Part shown: positions 33,476-44,900 of the stretch, piece by piece
How the letters are laid out: each line of letters begins with the position of its first letter
Numbering within the stretch: the first letter of the stretch is position 1
Source of the DNA: Diploscapter coronatus
Lineage: Eukaryota; Nematoda; Chromadorea; Rhabditida; Rhabditidae
Assembly: GCA_964036155.1 (NCBI GenBank)
Contig: OZ038423.1
Coordinates: forward strand, 79,623,249 to 79,687,248
Length of the DNA: 64,000 nt
Reading direction: 5' to 3'
Program-made: the position numbers and the translations under genes
The notes under the pieces: model-generated
Database searches by the model: none
Seen by the model: the letters and a program-made list of their open reading frames with translations, nothing else
What the model was told of the DNA's origin: nothing

Positions 33476-36059
33476 ACATTTCAAATTTGAAGTGATTTTG
33501 ATGAGGAACTATCTAATTATCAAAAATCTTATCTCTTCCCTCTTATATTCCTCAGTTCATGTAAAAATATCTTCCAATTCACCCTCCACCAACCTCTAAA
33601 CCAAAAATGTGAACATGCTTTTTTCTTTCATTAATTTATTTATTTTTCTCCTTCTTTAATTGTTGTGGATCTTTTCTTGTGTTTAGTGAAACTCTTTCTA
33701 AAAATGTTTGAGATTAATTTTGGATTTTCAGACAAGAAGCTGATCTTCCTGATTTCTAAGCGCGAATTTAAAGCGCTTCATAACTCTTCTTTGCACTAAA
33801 ACGCCTTCTCGGGGTTACTTGTTATTTTGTAAAATGAAAAGTCTCCGATAAAGTGGTAAAATCCGTTACTAGACACTGACTTTATCTATCTCCTAAGATT
33901 TTGTATCTAGCTTTCTAGTTAGGCAGCACTTTTTTAAGCGACAATATTTCTAATTTGTTTTTTTTATCCGATTTTTGATGATATCAGAATCTTGACGTCC
34001 AAATTTCTCTGCGACCTCCTTCACTTTTAACCTGATGAGCCAAATTTTGAAGTCTTATAAATTTTCTAAATTATGGAGTTTCTTGAAGTTTCTGTACTTC
34101 GTAACTTTTAAAATTATCGTGTTTTAGTTTATTTTGTATTCACACACATGATACAACTGCCTCTATTTTGAGTTTTGAAAATCAAACGTGTGATTTTGAT
34201 CTTTCTTTTCGTTGGACCTCCTATAAAATGTTTGAGTAAATTATTTTGTCGTGAGATGATTTTTCAGCAGACAAATTAGCATAACTGAAATCTGGTAAGA
34301 ACATTTGGTCTGGGTTAGAGTTTCAAGCATGGATATCACGGTTCTGTCCTATACTTCCCAAGATAAGTAAGATATGTCAAAGTTTATGCAAAAGAGGTCA
34401 ATTTTGAGATTCGACCCTTCGAAATTTGAACCATTTTACAGTATTCTAGATTTGTTTAATTAGCTTCTTTTTTTTTGAAGAAAGTTGTGAAAATCTCGTT
34501 TTTATGCTTATAGGGAGGGCATTATTCGTTTTTCGACGGAAAACATCGCCATTCAGCTGTAAAAATGCCGTCTCGAATTAGAGGAATACAAGCCGTTTTG
34601 CTTGAAGGGGCATTCTCGAAATGCTAGCTAATTAGTTGCAGAGATTGCAGATTGTCATCTGAAATAGGCAGAAAGGAATTCAATTGTTCGTATAAAAGAA
34701 GCCTGAAATTCATGAATTACAGCCGTGTAATTATTATAATTTTACAAGGTCTTTATTTTATTGTAGGCTGAACTGTTTTATGCTTTGGTGAAGGTCAGAT
34801 GCGTACATTCGTGACGTACACAAAGACCCTAAAACTATCTGAGTATGAAGAATTAAAGCTGATCTTCACGAATATGAATGAATATTTTGTTTCTAAGTGT
34901 CTGAAGCATGAATATCATACAGAGTTTAAACAATAGCGTGCATCTGAATCTGAGTTTTCTAGCTTTATTTTCATAGATAGCCATCTTTATAGTCCTTTGA
35001 CATTTCTGCACGGGGTTACAATAGAAAATATCCGCAACATTCTCGTTTTTTATCAAAGTACAAAAAAAAGAAGAATTCTCTCTGGCTTCAGTGAGAACCA
35101 GTATGAATGACCTCTATTATTCGCTCGCTTTTTACCTTTTATCGTTAAAATCCGGCTTTATGGTCCGAGACGCAGAGGAATGGTCGAGAAGATAACGAAA
35201 AAGTGTTGTAGTGTAAACCGGTCCAACAATACCTAAAGATCTCTAAAGGAATGCCATAAAACTCACTCATCTTAGAATTTTAAAGGTCTATTTTCCTATA
35301 TAGTTTCGTTCAACAAAAACTTGAAATGTGGCCAAAAGAAAGCGTAGATTTTAATATCAAATTATGGAGAAAGAATGACAGAATTGGCGGTGGTCAGTTT
35401 AGTAAAAGAACTGAAAATTTTCACGAAGTAGAGCGTTTTTTTCCTGTAGCAAAACTTCTTTAATTTCATATTGCTTATCATTTTAGATAGGCTCCCAGCA
35501 AGCTTCAGGTCAAGATCAGCAGCTTTCAACCTTAATTTTCTCAAATTTCCATTTTACTATTGATCTTTCTTAATTATATTGATACTATCAAGTATCACTC
35601 ATCGCCCTTGGGCCATCATCCTAATCATTAAGAAGACGTTCCGCTATATTCTCATCTAGACTGGGCCGATTTCAGTTGCCCAACACAAAGCCATTGTCAA
35701 ATGGCAAAATACCAGTTTTTCTGAAAGGCTTATATCTTATCATTTCGTCATCAATATATTTAGGGAAAATAGAAATGAAAAGATGAAAACTTTTATCGAA
35801 ACGTTAACAAAAACTGAGATGATAAAGATAAAATAATGTTTAAAATATAATTATCTCAACGGGAAAAAAGATCTTCATAAAAAACATCTGCTCATTTGAT
35901 ATAAAATAGATTTTTTAATAAGATTTAATTTAAAAGCTGATCTTCACAAAAATCGAACTCTTTCATAGGTTTGATCCAATTCTATTTGATGGATTTTATA
36001 AACAATAGAAAAATGGCGGCTATCATTATCAATTCCCCTCTATTGCCATTCGTTGAAAT

Positions 36060-37330
36060 TGTTTGTTATTACGTTATTGTCTGTTTCTCTGCCTCTCTCT
36101 CGATAAAATATTCACTATTTCTCCCAAGAGAAATTTTCTGATTCTTTCAGTCTCTTGAAATCCCACATTAGTTCTCCGTCTGATTCAGAGAAATTCTTTA
36201 TATGGGCATTCAAGCTTTTCCTTCATCTTCAATACAGAAAAGTCCCGCCTCTTTTTCTCTCTTTATCTTATCTCTCACGACTTTCTGATTCTTTTCTCTC
36301 TCACTTTCCATATTATTTCTCATTCTTTTTCTTTCCGAACCTCGTAATTTTCAATGCTATTGTCGGCTTTCTCTAAATTCAAGCCGCCTTTCTTTATTTC
36401 AGAGATTGCATTATAATATATCGTCGTTACACTTATTTTATTATTATCACCCCGTTTAACCTTTGTTTTCTTTGCACTCTCTAAATTTGGAATTATATTT
36501 CTTCTGGCTTTGAAATCGTCTTTTTGCCTCTTCTAGAACTTCTTTGAAAGAATACCAAGATTCTTGAACCGTTGGTTAATTGTATTCGAGAGAATAACCA
36601 TTTACTGTTAGCTGTAGGTCCACTGGCTAGATGCGGATAGTTTTTTGGCTCCTGTTTTTCGGAGGTAAAATTTTTAATATTATTTAAAGATTTTTTTTCA
36701 TTGAATCTAACACCATTAGTTTGTCGAAATTTCGATTTTATCTTGAAAAGTTATAGGTGTTTAAAGTTGATCTTCGTAAAACTTTCATCTTTCCCTACTA
36801 AAATTTTCCTATTTTCTTAGATTATTTTCAACAAAAATTCTATACCATTTTGCTCTTCTCGTCGAGCTCTATAAAACTATATTAAATATTCGGAAGCTTA
36901 AAATTTATCTTAAAAAGTTATGATCATTTAAAGCTGGAAAATCTCCAAAACTCCCGATTTTCATCATCGATTTCCTGTAAAATTATCTATGCATAGCATC
37001 AAATGAAATAGCGTTGTTGCGTCATGACGATATATGCCAAATCGGGCGGGAAAAATGCATTGGGAAAAGCTGGATTCGAAGATTTATCGCCTTTCCTTAT
37101 CAGCTTGATTCTCTTCATCTCCCATATTCTTGTACTATTTCCTTTTCTTTCCAACTTTTTCCCATGATATCTCCATTTTTCTGTACTATTTCTCTTTTTT
37201 CCTATCTCCTTCCGCACTATTTTTCTTCTGCCATCGGCCGATTATCGTTCCGTTCCGCTGGTCAAAATCTCTTTCTTTCTCTCTAACTTCTTTTCTCTCT
37301 CCATCCCAAATACTATTTCTCCAACCGTTT
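36060..37330. repeat. Pyrimidine-rich belt with repeated TACTATTTC
   Basis: Long runs of C and T (TTTCTCTCTC, CTTTTTCTCTCTTT) are broken by TACTATTTC-type words at about 36110, 37131, 37185, 37212 and 37308. The same word marks many foldback elements in the window. Whether this is a pile of decayed elements or a regulatory tract cannot be told by eye. Confidence 0.5.
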
Positions 37331-38904
37331 CGCATTTCACTGTACTCTCTTCAGGATTGGAGACTATTTCCTCAGGATTTCATATATCCGATTTTCACGG
37401 TTTATCCAATTATATTTATGTCTTGAGAATGATAAGGATTCGGCTTTTCTTTAACTCTTAACATTTCTCTCCGGCAGGAAAAATCTTGATAGATTGCCAT
37501 TAGCAAGCCATTTTTATCCAGAAAAATCTTTATCTTTGGACAACTTTAGTCTAATGCTTGAGGGTAATGGAAGAGTATAGACTGCCATAATAATTTTCTG
37601 GAGATTTAGAATGATATTCGCCCAATGGTTAAGGATAGGAAAAAATATCGGCTAGCATATAGACCAATTCCATTTAGATGATACAAATATTTTGCCTTTT
37701 GTAAAGAGAATACCACTTAAGATTCAAGAGTGTCGCATTTTCATTAAGATCATTCTCTACGCTATTCAGGGAAAATAGATTTTTCTTGAATGGAAAATGT
37801 TTTTATTTTGAACTTTATTGAAAAGATTATCTTTCGAATTTACATCTCAGATGGGATTAGAATTTGAGAAAATTTGAGCCAAGTTAAAGATACAAGGACG
37901 CAGATTTAATTGGCTACCCTAGCTTATATTTTTCTAAAACCTGAAAGGGTTACCACTTCTGTTCAAAAATGAATTTTTGCTCAACAGAATTGGGGAAAGC
38001 TAAAGTTTCAAGTTCACGTATTATCTTTCTGAATTTAAATATTAATAAACATCGAACTTTATTCCCTATCATAGTTAAGATAACGTTATCTGATCCTTTA
38101 TTTGTGCATCGAATTCAAGCTTCCTGATCGTTAAGACTTTCTGGCGCCCAAAGGGGTCGATTTTCGCACGCACGCGTTATACGAAAAATCGCGAATCGGA
38201 AGGGAAGATAAAAAGTGAAATCGATGAAAGCGATGGATATCCATGAAAGCCATAGGCGATAATCCAGGGATATATCGAATCCCCTCTCCCCCAACAAACG
38301 GGATATCACATATCCCCTACCGATCGAGAAATAGTACGAATTTTGAAGAGAAAAAGCTAATCATACCATTTTTGATATGACTGGATATCATTCAATTTTC
38401 GAGAATCAAAGAAAAGATGGGAAATAGCATGAAGTTTTAGGAAATTAAGAGACGCAGATGTCAGAAAATAACATAAAATTTTGAGAGGAAAAAGATTGAA
38501 TATACCATTTTTGATATAGAAGAAATATTACGGATTATCAGAAAGAAAAAGACGGCTTTTTATCGCAATCTGATAGTTGCATGATAAGAGACTGAAAGGC
38601 GTGGTAAAGTGATAATCTTAGAGCGATAAAATTGATAGCGGAAAAATTTATGACGTTCCTAGAAGGAACATATAATAAATCTATTAGAATTATGCAGAAA
38701 TGACATAATAATTATCTAAAGCGACTTAATTAAAATAATTAAGAAACGAAAAACTTAATTAGGGTAATTAAATAGAATTTTCAGGATTAATTATATGTTT
38801 GAATGCGGAGAAAGGCGACGAAGATAATGAACTGAGTGCATCTAAAGGTAGTTCAATAAATTAATTGAAATAATTAGGGTAATTAAGAGATTTTAGAGCC
38901 CGGC

Positions 38905-41900
38905 ATGCCTTCGGCCGAAGAAACGAGTGAAGAGCAGAGAAAACGAGAAGAGGAGGAAGCGAAAAATAAAAATGACGTAGTTTTTGGACCGAATAATCAT
39001 TTTTTGATTGTTTCTTTAAATTTAGGACGAAGATAGCGCTAAAGAAAAATCTGAAGATGATGATGTTAAAATGGATGAGTGAGTACTTAAATTTAAATTA
39101 TAAGAAAATTTTCTAAAAACCACAAACATACTATAATTTTCGAAAAAAAGAAATCTATTAGAATGATAATATAAAATTTTAGAGAGATATCTTAAATTAT
39201 AGAGTTTTTAGAAAATGCAAGGATAGACATGATCTCTGTAAATTTTGGACATCTATCGGGGAATGCCAATCGAATAGGGAGTGGATGCAAGACCATTGTC
39301 CGGTTTCGTGTGATGTTTGCAATGGTAGGGTTTTAATTTAGTTCATATCTTTCAAACATATCTTCATATATATTTTAAAATTATATCTGCTACATACAAT
39401 ACGACGAATATCAATTACTTACTTCGTTCTAAAGATCAAGAATGTGCGGAGTTGTTTTGGAAAAAGATATGCGATAAATAGTGCATCGAGTCGGAGTCCT
39501 ATTGCATCATATTGCGAATGCTAACATACTATCTCCTTTTTCGTTCTTTCCCGAAGAACTCGGAAGGAGAACGCAGAAAACGGACGAAATAGTATGTTAG
39601 CGTTCGCAGTATGATGCATAGAACTCGAACTCTACACACCATTTCTCGCGTCTTTTTCCTCCAAAACAACTCCGTACCTTCCTGCTAAATATTATTTTAT
39701 CTGAAATATAGAAAATTTGATAAATTCGAAAACTCTAGGTACTATGACCTGCATTGATAGACATCGACTCTGCGGGTTCTGGTCTCAGATTAAGGAATGC
39801 GAATCGAATGCAGTCTGGATGTTATCCAATTGCGCTAAGAGTTGTAAGGCCTGCAAGGGTAAGCCCTAAAATTCATTTTAATATATCAGAAAATGTTTGA
39901 AGATAGGAATATCACGAGTTTTAGTTGTTTTTTCTCTAAGGCCTAAACTTAGAATGTCTTTATTCTATCATTCTTAAATAAGTTTATTTTTCCTAAAATT
40001 GTGAAGAGTTTATAGAATATCGGAATATTTTAGATTTTATTTTTATTTCAGGAAAGTCCATAAATAGTTTCGGTGGTGGGTCAGGGCCAGGAGGAACTTT
40101 CCTAGCTGAAGACTGTACTTTTGTTACGACCCACGAAGGTGACATTTGTAAATTATTGGGTTTTAAAACGATTTATCGATTTTTGTAAAATTACTCTTTT
40201 TCAGATACGTCCCATAGAAAGACCCTGTCTATTAATGATGTTCGAAATTCGAACGCCAATTTTAACTGTGCACCAACCCAACAGTTGCCCAGTTGCAACA
40301 GGAATTTGTGCTACCATTTAAGGTTAGGAGATTTTCAAAGAAAAAAGCTGATCTTGATTGAAAATATTGAAATACCGGAGACTAAACTGAATTTGATAAA
40401 ATTTTAAATGAAGTTAAAGTTGGTCTTCATCAATTTTCTAATATCTCCACATTTCATATAAATCTATAAATCCAGATTTCGTATATCCATATTTAGATTC
40501 CGTACCTTCGATGGTACTTGCAATAACCTGCAACACCCTATGTCAGGCTCCGCCTTCACTCCTCTAATGCGGCTGAAGAAACCAATGTACGATAACGGCA
40601 TTAATGCGCCTACTTGTAAGCAATTAGCATAGTTCATTGGAGCGAACTAACTCCTTAATTAACGCGATTTTAGCCTCATTTACAAGGACCCGACCCTCAT
40701 CCAGAGATGCTTCTAGACTGTTATTGGCTAGTTCTTCATCGGTAAGTTCAAATTTGTTTGGAAATCCCTAAATTTTCATCCTTTTCCCTATGAGATTTGA
40801 TACCTGCGCCATGTTGCAAACCCTAAAAATCTTGTTTCAGTGAAAAAGTTGACTAGGAAATAGCATATCTTTCACATGTTAAAACATAGGGCAATAAAAC
40901 AGGTCGACATATCGTTGAAGCTCGACCACATGTGACTCAAAGCCGATTTTCGGCGTACGGCTTATGCAACACCATAAAAAGTGGATGAAAGAAAAAACTC
41001 GTTGTAAAATTCGAGACTTAGTGAAAGTCTGAAAGAACTAAGTGATAATAAAATATGAATTTATATACCCAGATTTCATAAATCCGGAATTTAGATCCCT
41101 CATCATTCTAACGCTCTTCTTATGCAGTGGGGTCAGTTTATCGCCCATGATATGGCAAAAACGACTATGTTAAACAACCAGGCAAGGGATTTTACATATC
41201 TGAATTTCGTGTATCCCTTAATGAAGATCAGCTTTTAGGAGTGCGCCGCCTGTACGAGCAATCAAGGAAGATGTTTCTCCGTATTCTTATCGAGATCGGA
41301 TCCAACGTAAGTAGCATTGCATATACCCTTTCCAAAATTATTGTTGTGCCGTATAAAATCTATCCTTTATCATATGGGTTATTATTTTAGATTTGGTCGA
41401 TTTATGTGCCTTCCTGTGGCCAGATCAACGCCAGTTTGCGGTACGGGTCAGACCTCTTTCAGAGAACAATACAACGAAAACACCGCCTACATCGATGGCT
41501 CAATGGTAAGATCGCTGATTTCTGAATTTTTGCAAAAATCTTTCATCAAAACCCTTTATCTTTCAAAAATGTTACTGTACACTACGAGCGTATATAGACA
41601 CAAAATAAACACGGCGAATCACAGATGGTGAACCATCGGTCGATAAATTAAGGGCGGGGTTTGGAAACAAATCAATTCTCAGCAATTTTTAAAATACTTG
41701 TAAAATATGTTCCAATGCTAAATTTCAGCAAGTATATTAAAATCAAAGTTGGAACAAGTGAGAGACTCGCTAAAATTTTATGACAGCATATTCGCTTAAT
41801 TTTTGTCTAAAAATTAGCACCCTTCAGAAAATCAATAGATATTGCTGAGTATCGACCGATAGTTGGGATAAGATTTGTGCGGAAAGTGGGCGTGGCCTAG

Positions 41901-44900
41901 ACTTGATGAGAAGGTGAGGTTAGAGATAGGTGGTAATGTGCCGATTTGGAACGTTGAAACGATCCCGCCGGATGGAGCAGCGCTTAAATCTGAAATCAAT
42001 TAAATTAGAACGAGGGTAATTAACCAATCCATGCTAATTAGCCAGGGATAATTAGGGTAATTATAGTTAGTCAGAGTAGTTAAGTCAAAATTAATTACCC
42101 TTCCTCCGTCGACGCGACCCGTCCTGCCCTGGTGGAACGTGTGCGACTCGGTGCCGCCATGGCCTGAAAAATGTCGGGATTTCAAAAATTCTGCCCCCAT
42201 AAATCTCAATTTTCGGTCAAGGATTAAAAATCTGTTGGTTATTTGTAAAGTTAAGAAAGTACCGTATCCGCGCGGACCGAACATCGCCGCATAGCAGTGC
42301 GAGCAATAGGGCTTTCCGTCGTGCTGTAATTTTTCAAGCCTCCATTATTACATAGAAAAGGAAAAATTTTATAACTTAAAAAACTAATTTCCTTTTCGCA
42401 AAGATGATATCGATTCTGATAGAAAATCAGTACTTCAAACCCCACTTCGCTCCTTTTATCGACGTTAATTTTTGCGGCAAATTTACCTCGCAGTGTCCTC
42501 CCGCAGTCAGCACCTTGTTGCAGACGGAGTTATCGCAACGCAGACACGGGCGGTGCCAGTCCTTGCCGAGGGAGGTGACGCGCTCAGCTAAAAAATCGGA
42601 AAATGTTAGCAAATTTGTGAAAAATCGATAATCTTTATTTATTTTTTAGGGAAACAATTGAAATCAATGTTCGGAAGTTTTTTTTTGTAAAAATCTATGA
42701 TTTTTGAGGCTCTTTTATTGGCCTTTACATTTTAAACATTGTTAAAAATTCACCGAAGTACACAGGTTTCTCGCAGCGAGGGCAGTTCGGCATTTTGGCG
42801 GAAAAATTGGGAGAATTTATCAGGGCGAACACTTCTTGAAGTCGGAAAGCTGGAAATGGAGCGAAATTTGAAAAAAAAACTGCGACAAATTGAAAAGTTT
42901 ACAGGGAAAAACGAGAAATTATAAAATTTTGTGATGCTTTTTGGGGAAAATGCGGAAAAACGAAAAATCGACAGAAATGAGAGGATTTGCATAAATCAAT
43001 GGAAATTTTTCACGTTTTGCGATGCTGGAAAATCAAAAAGGGGGAAAATCGAATATTTTTGGCTAATTATGAAGAAGAAAACGCGAAATGAAGATAAATG
43101 ACGTAACAAACCGTGCATTTGATGCGATGAAGATATGAAAATTCGATAAACGACGAGTGTTTTTATTGTTTTTTTCTTCTGCAGGAACATTTTTGAAACA
43201 TAGCTGAAAAAGATGGGAGAGGATGAAAATTGCAAAAAGTATGACACAAACACGTGAGTGAAATTGCAAATGGATAGGATGAAAATACGGGCGAAATTGT
43301 GGGCATAAAGGAGTCGCCGCACTACGAGATTAGAGAGGATTTGGGCAGTCAGGGTAGGGAAATTTGTTGGAGGCTTTGAAAACTTTCTCAAATACCGACC
43401 AAAACTCGGGAAAATTAAGGCTTTTTTATGAAGATAAGGAAATTTATGATTTTTGAGAGAAATGTTTGTTTGGACGTCGACTTTTAACATGATTTGAGCC
43501 AATTTCCGGGCCAAAACATAATTTTCGATTTATCCAACAAACGCCTGAACCTCAAATAAACAAAACGGGGGATTTTTGGAGATTTAAAATGAGATTTGGG
43601 AACAGCTTTTTCGACGTCGAAAGATAGGTGGATAAAACGGCTGGCATATATCGACAAATTGTTTGTTGTGAAAAGAGATGAAGATTTTGATTGGCGTGTG
43701 AGCAAATGTGTGGCCATTTAAAGAGAGATAACGAGAGATTACGTGAAAACGAGAGAGAGAGAGAGAAAGGAAAAGAAAAAGATTAAGCATATCCAAATAC
43801 AAAGAGCGAAGAGAAAAATAACACTCGGTTCAAAAAATGACAGATTTTTGCTGAAACTCAGCTTTTTTATTTGAAATAATAGCATAAAATAGTTCGAAAA
43901 GGTTGATCTTTACGAAAGATAAAGATATTTTTATGAAGGTCAGCTTTTTATCCGAAATAATACTATATTATATAGATATAGTAGCATGAAAAAGATGATG
44001 TTCATGAAAATATGGGCTTTCTCTAGAAAAATAGCCTTATAAGGCGATAATAATCGAATTATTAATTGTAAAGGATCGCGAGAACGTTGTATAAACAATT
44101 ATTTACACCCAGAAAAGAATATATCTATGTTCAAGTATCTTAAATAATTGCGCTCAAAATATGCGAAAAGAACTATTTTCGGATGTAACCTATTAGCCTA
44201 AGATTATATCGAAGTTCGAGAAAAATCGATAGTTTTGTTAGGCGAATCTAGAGTAATTCAATAATTGAATTACCTAAAACCTAATCGAAAAGATTTCAAA
44301 AAATCAAGGTTTTTTAAACAGGATCTTCAGAAATAATATAAAAAAAGCTTTACCTTTCTAAGAGTTTTTAAGAAAAAGGATAAAAATGCGACTTTCTAGA
44401 AAATTTCAATATGATTTATGAAAATCTTAAAATACCAGTTACCTAATAATTATACATTGCATCATAGGTAATGGGGGTAAAATAGTTACTTGGAAAGTCG
44501 GAAGGTATAAAAGGGAGGAAAATAAAACGTCTTTCTTTGGCATCTTTGAGAGAGCGAAAAGAAAGAACACAGAAAATAGCATAGAAAAATGGGGAGCAAA
44601 AGATACAGAAAGGTAGAAATAGTATTGAAAATATAGAGAGGAAAAGAAGCGAAAAATAAAGAAATAGTATTTGAAAGCGAGAGAAAAGCAGGCTCCCGCC
44701 CAAATTCGGAACCGGTTGAAAACGAGTGTGAATTTCATAGTCTCACAGTCGGCAAAGAAGTGAAATCGAGGATAAGTCGTTTGGAAGTAAGCCAAGTTCA
44801 GCGATGAAGAAAATCTGCGCTAAAATTGCAAAACTACAATTTTAAGCCCCGCCTCGTTTATATAAAGTGAGGTAACAAGTATAAAAATTGTAAAAAAAAT

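Larger units (their letters stand above)
33226..38904. other. Long gene-poor interval between cyclin B and peroxidase
   Basis: After the cyclin stop the sequence includes a small TIR element (33404-33475). Four copies of the AAGCTGATCTTC word follow (33735, 34856, 35932, 36761), then a pyrimidine-rich belt at about 36060-37330 with repeated TACTATTTC, and an AT-rich 5' flank before 38905. Open frames here (for example 36155-36376 and 37014-37426) are low-complexity Phe/Ser/Leu translations of the pyrimidine belt. No gene is supported. Confidence 0.6.

Noticed and set aside
36155..37426. Several Phe/Ser/Leu frames between cyclin and peroxidase
   Set aside because: Translations of a pyrimidine-rich belt, not supported by motifs or splice joints.
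42996..43514. 172-codon minus-strand frame, longest in the window
   Set aside because: Phe/Ser/Ile-rich translation of a purine-rich intron segment upstream of the nested LIM gene. No domain, no codon bias and no splice context.
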